Positions 33,577 to 43,722 of a stretch of DNA of 64,000 nt are shown one piece after another (the stretch's first letter is position 1; every line of letters starts with the position of its first letter). A program made the translations under genes and the position numbers. Source of the stretch: Bacillus solitudinis (GTDB lineage: Bacteria > Bacillota > Bacilli > Bacillales > Bacillaceae_D); the NCBI RefSeq assembly GCF_002797395.1, contig NZ_KZ454943.1:386724-450723 (forward strand), given 5' to 3'. The notes beneath the pieces were generated by a model that saw only the letters and a program-made list of their open reading frames with translations, made no database searches and had not been told where the DNA came from.

Positions 33577-33611
33577 TTTCACGTAGTGATAATATTTATC
33601 TTAGTTTTTCC

Positions 33612-34181
<570 letters not shown>

Positions 34182-34200
34182 TTAAAAATAGTATATTGAT

Positions 34201-34301
34201 AAAAAAAACCCTTCTACCAAAAGGGCAGAAGGGTGGCGTGTCCATAATTACAATGTTGCTAATCAACATTGGATCGCTTTCCTTCTCAGCCTCTCGGGAC
34301 T
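34201..34301 (-). promoter_or_regulatory. pyr operon leader: PyrR binding loop and attenuator terminator
   Basis: On the minus strand AGTCCCGAGAGGCT (34288-34301) matches the PyrR consensus ARUCCNGNGAGGYU at every defined base. It is followed by a CAATGTTG/CAACATTG stem that may belong to the antiterminator, and by a terminator, CCCTTCT/AGAAGGG (34209-34233), with eight T. This is the classical first attenuator of a Bacillus pyr operon. Confidence 0.92.
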
Positions 34302-34330
34302 GTCTTTAAAGGACTGTTATATTCTTTAAC

Positions 34331-34359
34331 ATTATGACAAAATTCGATAACACTGTCAA
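34331..34359 (-). promoter_or_regulatory. Sigma-A promoter of the pyr operon
   Basis: TTGACA (34354-34359, minus strand) is followed after 17 bp by CATAAT (34331-34336). This is the strongest sigma-A promoter seen in the window and sits about 30 bp before the PyrR binding loop. Confidence 0.88.
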
Positions 34360-34361
34360 TA

Positions 34362-35273
34362 TTATTTTCTAAGGTGATCCAATAAAATCTTCATATCCTC
34401 AGGCAAAGGTGCTTCAAATTCTAGAAACTTATCCGTACGTGGGTGTTTAAATCCTAAAACAGAGGCATGAAGAGCTTGACCATTTATATCCAAAGTTTTT
34501 TTCTTTGGCCCGTATTTCGGATCTCCCGCTAAAGGATAGCCAATATATTTCATATGAACGCGAATTTGATGCGTTCTTCCCGTTTCAAGTTCACACTGTA
34601 CATACGTGTATTTTTCAAAGCATTCAATCACTGTAAAATGAGTCACTGCATCTCGACTATTCCCATCAGTCACCGTCATGCTTTGACGATCTTTCTTATC
34701 TCTACCAATCGGAGCGTCAACCGTGCCATGTTGGTGTGGAATAACACCATGAACAATTGCTTTATACAATCGTTTCGTAGTTTTTGCTTTTAACTGGTTG
34801 ACTAATGATTCATGTGCTTTATCATTTTTAGCAACCATTAAAAGACCCGACGTATCCATATCAATCCGGTGGACAATCCCCGGACGAATGATACCGTTAA
34901 TCCCAGATAAGTCTTTGCAATGATACATTAATGCATTAACAAGTGTTCCTGAGTAATGACCTGGGGCAGGATGAACGACCATCCCTCTTGGTTTATTTAC
35001 AACGATTACATCTTCATCTTCATAGACGATGTCGAGCGGAATATTCTCAGGTTCAACCTCTAATGTTTCAGGTTCTGGAATATTTAAAATAACGATATCG
35101 CCCTCTTCAACCTTATAATTACTTTTTGGCTGTTTATCGTTAACAAGCACATGACCTTCCTTAATCCAAATTTGTACTTGCGTTCGAGACCAGTCTTCTT
35201 CTAACTGAGTCAAAAATTTATCTAGACGTTCTTGTTTTTGCTCAGAGTTCACAGTCCATTCATATGATGTCAT
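34362..35273 (-). CDS. RluD-family 23S rRNA pseudouridine synthase (YlyB)
   Basis: RluA/RluD-type pseudouridine synthase, probably acting on helix 69 of 23S rRNA (positions 1911/1915/1917 in E. coli). An S4 RNA-binding domain (about 14-75) precedes the catalytic domain with the Asp138 motif HRIDMDTSG. The segments VVNKPRGMVVHPAPGH and ETGRTHQIRVH are typical. The length is 303 residues. The ATG overlaps the lspA stop (ATGA). It lies immediately upstream of the pyr promoter, as ylyB does in B. subtilis. Confidence 0.94.
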   Translation of the reverse strand: MTSYEWTVNSEQKQERLDKFLTQLEEDWSRTQVQIWIKEGHVLVNDKQPKSNYKVEEGDIVILNIPEPETLEVEPENIPLDIVYEDEDVIVVNKPRGMVVHPAPGHYSGTLVNALMYHCKDLSGINGIIRPGIVHRIDMDTSGLLMVAKNDKAHESLVNQLKAKTTKRLYKAIVHGVIPHQHGTVDAPIGRDKKDRQSMTVTDGNSRDAVTHFTVIECFEKYTYVQCELETGRTHQIRVHMKYIGYPLAGDPKYGPKKKTLDINGQALHASVLGFKHPRTDKFLEFEAPLPEDMKILLDHLRK

Positions 35274-35740
35274 GCCTTGCTCTCCTTTTTTGCTTTTAAT
35301 TCATCTCTAATCATTTTCAAAAATAGTAGACCTACTCCGATGCAAAGAGATGCATCTGCTACATTAAAAATTGCAAAGTCATAACCGAAAATATATGTGT
35401 CAATAAAATCAACGACTTCTCCTCTAAACAGACGATCAATAAAATTACCAATCGCTCCCCCAAGCAGTAAGCCTAATGAAATGCCAAACCAACGACTTTT
35501 ATTAGCTTCCTTCTGTATGTAATAAATAATACCGATTATCACAACAGTTGTAACAATATAAAAGAACCACATTTGTCCTTCTAATATTCCAAAAGCTGCA
35601 CCTGTATTACGGTGAGAAGTAAAATACAACACATTCTCAATAATGGTTATACGTTCCCCTAACTCCATTGATTGAACAACCATCCATTTTGTAATCTGAT
35701 CAAAAATAATGACTAAGAGTGCAATGAGATAGTATAACAA
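35270..35740 (-). CDS. lspA: LspA, lipoprotein signal peptidase II
   Basis: Membrane aspartyl protease that cleaves the signal peptide of prolipoproteins after lipid attachment. Four membrane helices are visible, with NTGAAFG, the first catalytic Asp in GNFIDRL and the second in FNVADASL. The start is TTG at 35740 (156 residues): GGAGG lies seven bases upstream and the protein then begins MLYYLIALL, matching B. subtilis LspA. A frame extension of 18 codons upstream has no family similarity. Confidence 0.95.
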   Translation of the reverse strand: MLYYLIALLVIIFDQITKWMVVQSMELGERITIIENVLYFTSHRNTGAAFGILEGQMWFFYIVTTVVIIGIIYYIQKEANKSRWFGISLGLLLGGAIGNFIDRLFRGEVVDFIDTYIFGYDFAIFNVADASLCIGVGLLFLKMIRDELKAKKESKA

Positions 35741-35813
35741 TGCCTTTCCTCCGCTCTGTCCACATAATTCCATACATTTTGCATTGTAGCACAAAAAGAG
35801 GGGGATGTCCCCC

Positions 35814-36470
35814 CTACTTTCCGTTCAAGTATTGGTCATAGTGAACATTTCGTTGAAACGCAACATCTTCTGCTCCTGTAAATCCTTCAATCCCTGTTGA
35901 TAAAAAGCCTTCAATCTCCTCCACATAGCCAATTAACTCACCATTTTCATCTAAAGAAGAATCCTCAAACACCATTGGAAGTTCATTAAATTCTGCTACT
36001 GATTGATAGGCGTCCTCAGCATCAAACTCTGTTTCAGTATCATCTCCATCAAAGTTGAATTTACGAAACCCATCTAACACATCCTCCTCAATTGGACGGT
36101 GTTCAGATATCTCCTGACTGTTTTGCTGAATAAGAGTTCGAGCTGTAGGATACGCTTCTAATCTCTGATACGGAATTTTTTCACCCGTCACTTCACAAAT
36201 TCCGTATGTTCCATTAGCCATTTTCTCCAAAGCGTGTTCAATATCATGGTACTCATTTCTTAAATGCTCATTAATTGCAATATCTTTCCCGCGTTCAAAA
36301 AACTCTGTAGCCGTGTCCGCAGGATGATTATCATATTGCGAGAGCTCTCCTGTTGAATCCGACGCACTTCTTGCTAGTTCTTTTTCTTCACCAAACTCCG
36401 ATAAATTAAAAGTGTCAAGAGCTTTTTTTCTCGCTAATAGTTCTTCCTTCATCTTCAGATACTGTTCCAT
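35814..36470 (-). CDS. YteA-family protein with TraR/DksA-like fold (YlyA-type)
   Basis: A 218-residue acidic protein of the yteA family associated with sporulating Bacillaceae; YlyA occupies this place in B. subtilis and is reported to act on forespore RNA polymerase. An N-terminal coiled coil leads to the TraR/DksA-like segment NGTYGICEVTGEKIPYQRLE. Only Cys92 of the usual four zinc ligands is present, so zinc binding is unlikely. The ATG at 36470 follows AAGGGGGAG, and a CAACAAC/GTTGTTG stem (36488-36518) lies directly before it. It sits between ileS and lspA. Confidence 0.85.
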   Translation of the reverse strand: MEQYLKMKEELLARKKALDTFNLSEFGEEKELARSASDSTGELSQYDNHPADTATEFFERGKDIAINEHLRNEYHDIEHALEKMANGTYGICEVTGEKIPYQRLEAYPTARTLIQQNSQEISEHRPIEEDVLDGFRKFNFDGDDTETEFDAEDAYQSVAEFNELPMVFEDSSLDENGELIGYVEEIEGFLSTGIEGFTGAEDVAFQRNVHYDQYLNGK

Positions 36471-36583
36471 TTATTTTCTCCCCCTTACAACAACGTCATG
36501 AAGTTAGTGATGTTGTTGCTTAGTTATATCTTTACCGATTAAAACAACACTAGACTGCACAACATTTGTCAGTCAACTTTCCA

Positions 36584-36619
36584 ACAAAAAAACATCACCG
36601 CCACAAGGGCAGTGATGTT
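36584..36619 (-). terminator. Terminator after ileS
   Basis: A 12-bp stem with one mismatch (36591-36602 with 36608-36619) has a five-base loop and is followed on the minus strand by a run of T. It lies nine bases beyond the ileS stop and should end the ileS transcript. Confidence 0.88.
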
Positions 36620-36627
36620 CCATGAAA

Positions 36628-39387
36628 TTAATAATATGTTTTAACTGTTTCAGCACATGATAAACAAAGACCTTTGTGTTCTTCATTCTGACCAACAGTT
36701 GGTGAAACAATCCAACAACGTTCACATGTTTGCCCTTCTGCTTTTTGAACGACAATGGCAAGATTTTCAAAAGTTACGGCCTGTTCAGGAGCTTCACTAA
36801 TATCTCCAGCAAGCTGTACATGGGAAACAATAAATAACTTTTCCAATTGTTCCACACGTTGTAATAAATCTCGAATTTCTCCGTTTGCATATAATGTGAT
36901 AGAAGCAGTTAATGATTTACCGATAACTTTCTCGTTACGTGCTTGCTCGAGTGATTTTAGAACATCATCACGAATGGACATAAATTGATTCCATGTTGCC
37001 TTAAGTTCCTCAACATCACCGAACGACTCGACTTCTGGCATATCAGTTAACTGAACGTTCTCTTCTTTCTCACCAGGAATATGCTCCCATACTTCATCGG
37101 CAGTATGAGAAAGAATTGGTGAGACAAGCTTCGTCATCGCCACTAATACTTCATACATAACCGTTTGAATGGCTCTTCTCGCTAAGTGATTTTCATGCTC
37201 AATATATAATGTATCCTTCGCTAAATCCATATAGAATGAGCTTAATTCAATTGTAAAGAAGTTATGAATCGTATTATACACGGTTGAAAATTGATAATGC
37301 TCATAAGCTGTTTTTACTTTTTCAATGACCTCATGAAGCTTAACGAGAATAAATAAATCTACCCCTTTTAGCTCGCTTGCCTCTACACGGTCCTGGCTTG
37401 GATTAAAGTCATGCAAATTACCAAGAAGGAATCGGAATGAATTCCGGATTTTTCGATAAGATTCAGACACTTGCTTTAAGATTTTATCTGATACCCGAAC
37501 ATCCGCTTGATAATCAACAGAAGCAACCCAGAGTCTTAGAATGTCTGCGCCTAGCTGCTTCATTACATCGTTTGGAATAACCGTATTACCAAGTGATTTA
37601 CTCATTTTACGTCCTTCACCATCAAGTACAAAACCATGACTTAAGACACCTTTATACGGCGCTTTTCCTGTAACAGCTACACTCGTCGATAAAGATGAAT
37701 TAAACCACCCTCGGTATTGATCAGAACCTTCTAAGTATAAATCTGCTGGACGTTGTAAGTCATCACGCTCTTCAAGGACCGCTTGATGCGAAGATCCTGA
37801 GTCGAACCATACATCCATAATATCCATTTCTCGTGTAAAGCTTCCATTTGGGCTATGCTTTGAGGTGAAGCCTTCTGGTAGTAGTTTAACTGTATCCCAC
37901 TCAAACCAAATATTTGATCCATGCTCTCGAAATAGTGATGATACATGATCAATGGTTTCATCCGTAATAATTGGTTCGCCGTTCTCACCGTAGAAAACAG
38001 GAATCGGAACTCCCCATGCGCGCTGTCTAGAAATACACCAGTCTCCACGATCACGAACCATGTTAAACAGTCTGGTTTCACCCCATGTCGGAACCCATTC
38101 AACTTCTTGAATTGCTTTTAATAATTCCGTTCGGAAATTTTCAATTGAAGCAAACCATTGGGCCGTAGCACGGTAGATAACAGGCTTTTTCGTTCTCCAG
38201 TCATGGGCATAGGAGTGTGTGATAAAGGTTAATTTTAATAAAGCACCTAATTCATCAAGTTTCTCTGTTATCGGTTTATTAGCCTTATCATAGAACAATC
38301 CTTCAAAGCCAGGAGCTTCCTCCGTCATATTCCCTCTATCATCAACGGGACATAAAACATCAAGTCCATATTTTTGTCCGACAATGTAATCCTCTTCACC
38401 ATGACCAGGTGATGTATGCACACAACCAGTTCCAGCATCAAGTGTTACGTGATCGCCACAAATGACAAGTGAATCTCTTTCATAAAATGGATGTTTGGCC
38501 ACAACGTATTCAAGTTCTGCACCTTTCACAGTCTTAACTACTTCATAGTTTGCCCATTCAAATTCGGTTACAAGTGATTCTAAAAGTCCTGAAGCCACAA
38601 TATATTTCTTTTCTTGAACAGAGACAACACTGTATTCGAGGTCAGGATGTACAGAGATGCCCAGGTTTGCTGGAATTGTCCAAGGAGTTGTCGTCCAGAT
38701 GATAATCTTTTCATCCCCTTCAAGAATCCCTTTACCATCCTTGACATCAAATGCTACATAAATAGAGGGAGAACGTTTATCATGATACTCAATTTCAGCT
38801 TCTGCCAAAGCTGATTCAGAGGATGGAGACCAATAGACAGGCTTCTTCCCTTTATAGATATAACCCTTTTTTGCCATGTCACCAAATACTTTGATTTGTT
38901 GTGCTTCATACTGTTTATCAAGAGTAATATAAGGGTTCCACCAGTCGCCTCGCACACCTAAGCGTAAAAACTGCTCACGTTGACGTTCCACTTGTTCAAG
39001 AGCATACTTCTCACAAAGCTTACGAAACTCAGCAACAGCCATTGCTTTACGATTTACCTTACCATTTTTTGTTAACGCTGTTTCAATTGGTAAACCATGC
39101 GTATCCCACCCAGGAACATAAGGAGCATGAAAACCTGACATTGATTTATATCGAACGATAAAGTCTTTCAATACTTTATTTAACGCATGACCCATATGAA
39201 TGTCTCCATTGGCATATGGAGGTCCATCATGCAAGACGAATAATGGTCGTCCCTCTGTTCTCTTTTGAACTTTTTCATAGATATTAACGTCTTTCCATTG
39301 CTGTTGTCGCTCTGGCTCACGATTTGGAAGATTTCCTCGCATTGGGAATTCCGTCTTAGGCATTAATAATGTTTCTTTATACTCCAT
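36628..39387 (-). CDS. ileS: IleS, isoleucyl-tRNA synthetase
   Basis: Class I synthetase that charges tRNA-Ile. The HIGH motif is HMGH (64-67), the KMSKS motif lies in [12 protein letters not shown] near residue 600, and an editing (CP1) domain sits between them. The C-terminus carries a four-Cys zinc finger (CERC and CLSC). With 919 residues and this zinc finger it is the bacterial type I enzyme, the mupirocin-sensitive class. Expression is under a T-box leader. The ATG at 39387 follows TAGGAGG. Confidence 0.97.
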   Translation of the reverse strand: MEYKETLLMPKTEFPMRGNLPNREPERQQQWKDVNIYEKVQKRTEGRPLFVLHDGPPYANGDIHMGHALNKVLKDFIVRYKSMSGFHAPYVPGWDTHGLPIETALTKNGKVNRKAMAVAEFRKLCEKYALEQVERQREQFLRLGVRGDWWNPYITLDKQYEAQQIKVFGDMAKKGYIYKGKKPVYWSPSSESALAEAEIEYHDKRSPSIYVAFDVKDGKGILEGDEKIIIWTTTPWTIPANLGISVHPDLEYSVVSVQEKKYIVASGLLESLVTEFEWANYEVVKTVKGAELEYVVAKHPFYERDSLVICGDHVTLDAGTGCVHTSPGHGEEDYIVGQKYGLDVLCPVDDRGNMTEEAPGFEGLFYDKANKPITEKLDELGALLKLTFITHSYAHDWRTKKPVIYRATAQWFASIENFRTELLKAIQEVEWVPTWGETRLFNMVRDRGDWCISRQRAWGVPIPVFYGENGEPIITDETIDHVSSLFREHGSNIWFEWDTVKLLPEGFTSKHSPNGSFTREMDIMDVWFDSGSSHQAVLEERDDLQRPADLYLEGSDQYRGWFNSSLSTSVAVTGKAPYKGVLSHGFVLDGEGRKMSKSLGNTVIPNDVMKQLGADILRLWVASVDYQADVRVSDKILKQVSESYRKIRNSFRFLLGNLHDFNPSQDRVEASELKGVDLFILVKLHEVIEKVKTAYEHYQFSTVYNTIHNFFTIELSSFYMDLAKDTLYIEHENHLARRAIQTVMYEVLVAMTKLVSPILSHTADEVWEHIPGEKEENVQLTDMPEVESFGDVEELKATWNQFMSIRDDVLKSLEQARNEKVIGKSLTASITLYANGEIRDLLQRVEQLEKLFIVSHVQLAGDISEAPEQAVTFENLAIVVQKAEGQTCERCWIVSPTVGQNEEHKGLCLSCAETVKTYY

Positions 39388-39443
39388 GTTTTAACTCCTC
39401 CTAAATTATAGACATGTTCAAGTTGAACAGTCACTTATACATA

Positions 39444-39710
39444 AAAAAAAAGCCTTCTCATCCCAAATAGGGACGAGAAGACTACCCGTGGTACCACCCT
39501 AATGAATAGATACTACATCTACCCACTCTAGCATTCATAACGCGAATGAACCGTTGCCGCCTACTAAATAAAATAATTCGTTCAGGGCAAAACTAAAGGG
39601 TGATATTCCGATTATCGTTGTGTTCAGGCTCACACCAAACCCTGAATCGCTTTTCACAATCATATAATCATACTGTCCCTCTCATGGTCTGTTTCGTATC
39701 GAATTAATGA
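39444..39710 (-). promoter_or_regulatory. T-box riboswitch of ileS (specifier AUC)
   Basis: The leader holds the T-box core GGGTGGTACCACGGG (minus strand, about 39485-39499) and then a terminator stem (39452-39465 with 39471-39484) with a run of nine T. In the Stem I region GAATATCACC places the specifier codon ATC at 39602-39604, which matches isoleucine. Uncharged tRNA-Ile should pair with the leader and stabilise the antiterminator, raising ileS expression. Confidence 0.93.
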
Positions 39711-39715
39711 TAATT

Positions 39716-39744
39716 ATTATATGATAGCACTGACTTAAACGCAA
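39716..39744 (-). promoter_or_regulatory. Sigma-A promoter of ileS
   Basis: TTGCGT (39739-39744, minus strand) and a perfect TATAAT (39716-39721) are 17 bp apart, directly before the T-box leader. The -35 box overlaps no gene; divIVA ends at 39751. Confidence 0.8.
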
Positions 39745-39750
39745 GTCATT

Positions 39751-40242
39751 CTAACGTTCTTCGTAAACTGATTTTTCCTCTTCTTCGGTAAATTTTTCCC
39801 AATCATCTGTTTGGAGCATCTCAAGCTGTGCTTCAATCAACATTTTAAACCGCATTTTATAAACAGATGCTTGCTTTTTAAGTTCTTCCATTTCCATCAT
39901 TATTTTTCGTGATTTTGACAATGAATCGTTAATTATTCGATCCGCATTTTTCTCCGCTTCTTTCACAATTAGCTGTGCTTCCTTTTGAGCGTTTCGACGA
40001 ACCTCTTCTGCTGATTCCTGTGCAATCAATATAGACTTATTCAATGTGCCTTCAAGATTATTAAAGTGCTCAAGTCTTTCATCAAGTAACGAGACACGTT
40101 CAAACAATTCTTTTTTCTCACGTAATATTGCTTCATAATCCTTAATGATCTGGTCTAAAAACTCATTTACTTCATCTTCATCATATCCACGAAACCCACG
40201 TGTAAATTCTTTGTTATGAATATCTAAAGGGGTTAAAGGCAA
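39751..40242 (-). CDS. divIVA: DivIVA, polar curvature-sensing cell-division protein
   Basis: Coiled-coil scaffold that binds negatively curved membrane at poles and septa and positions MinCDJ and, in sporulation, the origin. The start is TTG at 40242, with GGAGGTGG six bases upstream. Numbered so, the membrane-contact residues Phe17 and Arg18 fall in the FRGYDEDEVN loop exactly as in B. subtilis, which confirms the start. The rest (about 30-150) is coiled coil with the conserved QKEAKLIVREAEKNADRI-like block. The length is 163 residues. Confidence 0.95.
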   Translation of the reverse strand: MPLTPLDIHNKEFTRGFRGYDEDEVNEFLDQIIKDYEAILREKKELFERVSLLDERLEHFNNLEGTLNKSILIAQESAEEVRRNAQKEAQLIVKEAEKNADRIINDSLSKSRKIMMEMEELKKQASVYKMRFKMLIEAQLEMLQTDDWEKFTEEEEKSVYEER

Positions 40243-40274
40243 CTCGGCCACCTCCGGCAAATTATGTATAGTTA

Positions 40275-41063
40275 TTAACGCATACGACCAAAACGCATAC
40301 GTAACTTATCTTTTTTAGTTTTTCCTTCAATTACAATCACCTTACTTCGGCCATAGCCTCGGACAGATAAATGGTCACCTTCATTTACTTGAAATGAAGT
40401 TTGGTTAATAGGTTTCCAGTTAACCTTGACAAGACCCTTTTCTATATATGGGGAGACCTTGGTACGTGATAGCTTGTACACCTCTGAGAGAACGACATCT
40501 AATCGTAATGATGATACTGTCGCCGTTTGTTCCTCCCACTCTTCTTTTTGATTAATATGTGCAGAAAAAGGAATTTGATTCAGCGTCACATTAGCTCGAC
40601 CAATTTGTTTGACATTCCACTCCACATAATCAGCAATCTCAGAAGCAACGATTAGTTGAGCATTTGCTTGGTCGATAATAATATCACCAAATTTCTCCCT
40701 TTTAAGACCGATATTCATTAAGGAACCTAGAACATCACGATGTTCAATTATTACAAATTTACTAGGATAATCAATTGAAAACAGCGTTAAGCAATAATCT
40801 CGTTCAGTTGGTTCGTAATACGGAGGACATAAAAAAGCGCGTTTTCGTTCAGAATGTAACCCCCCCCCCAAATAAGAAAGACTCACATCGTCATTGTTAC
40901 CAATGACAGTATGAATAATATCCTGTTCTCTAGGATCCAGAAAGTCTGTTAATTTCATTTGATGTAATGTTCCTACGTCATACTTCCATTCAAGAACTTG
41001 ATCAACAAATGGTCGTTCTTCTTCTCTGAAATGTTGATAGATACTGCTCATAGTAAAATTCAT
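40275..41063 (-). CDS. ylmH: YlmH, S4-domain protein (50S rescue / ribosome quality control)
   Basis: RNA-binding protein with a C-terminal S4 domain (about 185-240). In B. subtilis YlmH binds peptidyl-tRNA-50S complexes and can take over the role of RqcP in adding alanine tails. The conserved segments LGSLMNIGLKREKFGDI and LRLDVVLSEVYKLSR are clear. The sequence encoding Leu-Gly-Gly-Gly (about 40860-40869) is a run of ten G on the coding strand. The ORF start at 41063 lies very close to GGAG; the ATG four codons later is an alternative. It lies 9 bp after ylmG. Confidence 0.92.
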   Translation of the reverse strand: MNFTMSSIYQHFREEERPFVDQVLEWKYDVGTLHQMKLTDFLDPREQDIIHTVIGNNDDVSLSYLGGGLHSERKRAFLCPPYYEPTERDYCLTLFSIDYPSKFVIIEHRDVLGSLMNIGLKREKFGDIIIDQANAQLIVASEIADYVEWNVKQIGRANVTLNQIPFSAHINQKEEWEEQTATVSSLRLDVVLSEVYKLSRTKVSPYIEKGLVKVNWKPINQTSFQVNEGDHLSVRGYGRSKVIVIEGKTKKDKLRMRFGRMR

Positions 41064-41072
41064 TCTCCTTAC

Positions 41073-41330
41073 TTAAATCCCAAAAATTGTCTTTACTCCT
41101 CCACTTGCAAGACGAATGACAATAATCGCTATAATTGGAGATAAATCAATCATCCCAAGTGGCGGAATGAATCGACGGAAGGGCTCTAAATAAGGTTCAA
41201 CAATACGTCCTAAAAATTGTCCTATAGAGGATTCTCGGGCATTTGGAAACCACGAAAGTAATATGTAACCAATTATTAAAAATGAATAGATGTATAGTGC
41301 ATTATAAAGAAGTAATCCGATTGTTTGCAT
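41073..41330 (-). CDS. ylmG: YlmG, YggT-family membrane protein
   Basis: An 85-residue protein with two membrane helices (about 4-25 and 60-82) separated by the family loop WFPNARESSIGQFLGRIVEPYLEPFRRFIPP. YggT proteins are implicated in division and nucleoid distribution in bacteria and plastids; the molecular role is unknown. The placement between sepF and ylmH is conserved in Firmicutes. Confidence 0.93.
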   Translation of the reverse strand: MQTIGLLLYNALYIYSFLIIGYILLSWFPNARESSIGQFLGRIVEPYLEPFRRFIPPLGMIDLSPIIAIIVIRLASGGVKTIFGI

Positions 41331-41356
41331 GTTGTTTCACCACCTTTGGTCTAAAG

Positions 41357-41788
41357 CTATTCGTACCGCTCTTGTAGCATTTCAGTAATTGTACCACTTA
41401 CATCAACATTATCAGGGGTACATAAAAAGATATTCGATCCTACTTTTTGAATATCTCCTCCAATAGCATACACTGTTCCACTTAAAAAATCGACTATTCG
41501 CTTAGCTTGGTCATGAGAAATTCGTTGTAAGTTAATAATGACCGCCTTACGATTTTTTAAATGGTCGGCTATCTCTTGTGCTTCATCATATGTTCGAGGC
41601 TCAAGTAAAATAACCTTTGCCCCTTTTTGAATACTTTGCAAGCTAACAACATTTTGTGGAGATTGTTGCTGGGAACGAGAGCGTCGTGTCGGTTCTTCAC
41701 CCTCAGCACTATCTTCCACATACTCGTCCATTTCTTGTAGTTCATCTTCTAAATCAAAAAAACGTTTAAATTTTGATTTCATCCCCAT
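41357..41788 (-). CDS. sepF: SepF, FtsZ-bundling membrane anchor
   Basis: Division protein that binds the FtsZ C-terminal tail and tethers it to the membrane through an N-terminal amphipathic helix. The helix ([13 protein letters not shown]) is present, followed by an acidic, Gln-rich linker and the DUF552 core (about 55-140: [38 protein letters not shown]). The length is 143 residues. The ATG follows GAGGAGGAG. Confidence 0.95.
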   Translation of the reverse strand: MGMKSKFKRFFDLEDELQEMDEYVEDSAEGEEPTRRSRSQQQSPQNVVSLQSIQKGAKVILLEPRTYDEAQEIADHLKNRKAVIINLQRISHDQAKRIVDFLSGTVYAIGGDIQKVGSNIFLCTPDNVDVSGTITEMLQERYE

Positions 41789-41814
41789 CTAATTTCTCCT
41801 CCTCTACCTTTTTC

Positions 41815-42489
41815 CTAACCTACAATTGCAGAACCAATGCGAATAAACGTTGCTCCTTCTTCAATAGCAATCTCATAGTCATTCGACATTCCCATGGACA
41901 ATTCTGTGCATGGGGCAAATGGCAATTGTAAACTATGCACTTCATCACGAAGTACCTTTAACGCTTGAAAGACAGGTCTAGTTCTTTCAGGGTTTTCAAA
42001 AAATGGAGCCATTGTCATTAATCCAACTACTTCAATTGTAGGATAGTTTTCTAATTGACGAATAAACGGGATAACCTCATTTGGCTCTAAACCTGCTTTC
42101 GTTTCTTCCCCAGATACATTGACTTGAACAAAGCATTTAATGGGATCTTTTTTTGTCTGACGCTTGTCCAATTCTTCAGCAAGAGTTAATCGGTCTAGTG
42201 AATGAATGTAGTCGAATTTGCCAATAATTTTTTTTACCTTTCTTGATTGAAGCGACCCTATAAAGTGCCAGACTCCTCTATCGTGAAGAGCTTCCCACTT
42301 TTGGACACCATTTTCTGGTCGGTTTTCACCGATGTGGATGACTCCAGCATCCAAAACTGCTTTTGTGACCTCTTCATCCACATACTTAGTCACAGCTATA
42401 ATTTGAATGGTACTTGGGTCGCGATTTACACGTAAACAAATTTCTTGAATATGTTTATTCAAGTGATCAAGTTTCTCTATTACTGACAC
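41815..42489 (-). CDS. YlmE (YggS family), pyridoxal-phosphate homeostasis protein
   Basis: PLP-binding single-domain barrel without known catalytic activity, thought to buffer free PLP and affect amino-acid pools. The PLP-lysine lies in IIAVTKYVDEE, and IGENRPENGVQKW, WHFIGSLQSRKVK, QVNVSGEETKAG and ELSMGMSNDYEIAI are family signatures. The 224-residue length is typical. It lies 2 bp after ylmD and 26 bp before sepF. Confidence 0.94.
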   Translation of the reverse strand: MSVIEKLDHLNKHIQEICLRVNRDPSTIQIIAVTKYVDEEVTKAVLDAGVIHIGENRPENGVQKWEALHDRGVWHFIGSLQSRKVKKIIGKFDYIHSLDRLTLAEELDKRQTKKDPIKCFVQVNVSGEETKAGLEPNEVIPFIRQLENYPTIEVVGLMTMAPFFENPERTRPVFQALKVLRDEVHSLQLPFAPCTELSMGMSNDYEIAIEEGATFIRIGSAIVG

Positions 42490-42491
42490 AG

Positions 42492-43328
42492 TTATCCTCC
42501 TTTATGACGTAGCCCAATAAAACTCATCATTCTACCAGTTTTTCCAGATTCGGCCCGGTGTGAGAACATCCTCGAGTCATTAGCTGTACAGATAGACGAA
42601 ACGATGATGTTTTTTTCTTTAACCCCAGCTTCTAGCAGTAACTGCTTATTGACAGTTCTTAAATCAAGCAGATATTTCTGATTTTTATGCTTAATATATG
42701 GAACATAACCTAAACGAGAAGGCCAAATTCTATCAATTTCTGCAATAACCCCTTCATCGACCTCATATGCTTTTTTACTAATACATGGTCCTATTGCAAC
42801 TTTAATTGTATCTAATGAAATCTGTTCTCTTTCAATCCAGAGACGAATCATTTCCCCCCCAATATTAGCAACAGTACCACGCCAACCTGCATGAGCTAAA
42901 CCAATATAGAAATGACTAGGAGAAAAGAAATACAGAGGCACGCAATCAGCATATAAGCTTGTTAGCAATACATTGGGACGATTAGTATAGATACCATCTG
43001 CTCTTTTAATTGCAGAAGTTAAGTCAAAAACGCCTCGCCCCCTATCCTCTTCCGATACCTTTACGACCATGGATTCATGAACCTGTTCTGATCCAACCCA
43101 ATTTTCAATTGGAAAATCTAATTTTTTAGCTAGAATCCGACGATTAGCTACGACGGTAGGCTGATCATCATTAACGTGTAAGCCCAGATTCAAAGATGAA
43201 AATGGGGCTGTACTATATCCACCATCTCTAGTTGAGAACCCTGCAATTATATTTGGAAAGAGTCCTTCCCACTCGGCAATTGAAACAAATTCTTGATGCT
43301 GTTGAGTAAAAGGTTCATAACCAGACAA
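42492..43328 (-). CDS. YlmD (YfiH/LACC1 family) purine nucleoside-processing enzyme
   Basis: Member of the DUF152/YfiH family, annotated earlier as polyphenol oxidase and shown for several members to act on adenosine and related nucleosides. The metal ligands lie in LGLHVNDD, YADCVPLYF and GLAHAGWRGT. I chose TTG at 43328 (278 residues): GGGAGAG lies six bases upstream and the start MSGYEPF parallels B. subtilis YlmD MNTYDPF. A GTG at 43370 would add 14 residues with no family match. Confidence 0.9.
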   Translation of the reverse strand: MSGYEPFTQQHQEFVSIAEWEGLFPNIIAGFSTRDGGYSTAPFSSLNLGLHVNDDQPTVVANRRILAKKLDFPIENWVGSEQVHESMVVKVSEEDRGRGVFDLTSAIKRADGIYTNRPNVLLTSLYADCVPLYFFSPSHFYIGLAHAGWRGTVANIGGEMIRLWIEREQISLDTIKVAIGPCISKKAYEVDEGVIAEIDRIWPSRLGYVPYIKHKNQKYLLDLRTVNKQLLLEAGVKEKNIIVSSICTANDSRMFSHRAESGKTGRMMSFIGLRHKGG

Positions 43329-43434
43329 AGTAGACTCTCCCTTTCCAAACATTGATTTTTTAAGTTCCACTAAATTTTAATTATAGTTTACCATATTTTA
43401 TCGTTTTCAAGAAACGACTTTCTTCTTTCTTTCC

Positions 43435-43722
43435 CTATCTTCTTTTCGTCGATTGCTGTCCAAACTCCTTTATCTGAGGACGATACGTGTCAGGAACTTC
43501 AACTAAAATGACATCTGACCCAATTTTAACAATATTCTTCCAAGGAATGACTACTTCTTCCTTCTCTCCAAAAAAACCCATCATTTTTCCCGTACCACTA
43601 ATAATCATCGCTTCAATTTGGCCTGATGCTAAGTTTATATCTAAATCATTCATATGACCAAGTCGCTTTCCATTTTCCATATTAACGATATCCTTAGCTT
43701 GTAAATCAGATATTTTCATCAT
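43435..43722 (-). CDS. YlmC/YmxH family PRC-barrel sporulation-associated protein
   Basis: Small PRC-barrel protein of the YlmC/YmxH sporulation group, with function unknown. The barrel core is ISDLQAKDIVNMENGKRLGHMNDLDIN followed by VVIPWKNIVKIGSDVILVE. From the ATG at 43722 it has 95 residues; AGGTG lies six bases before it, while an ATG 26 codons upstream lacks a site. It stands alone between sigG and ylmD, separated from sigG by a terminator. Confidence 0.88.
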   Translation of the reverse strand: MMKISDLQAKDIVNMENGKRLGHMNDLDINLASGQIEAMIISGTGKMMGFFGEKEEVVIPWKNIVKIGSDVILVEVPDTYRPQIKEFGQQSTKRR

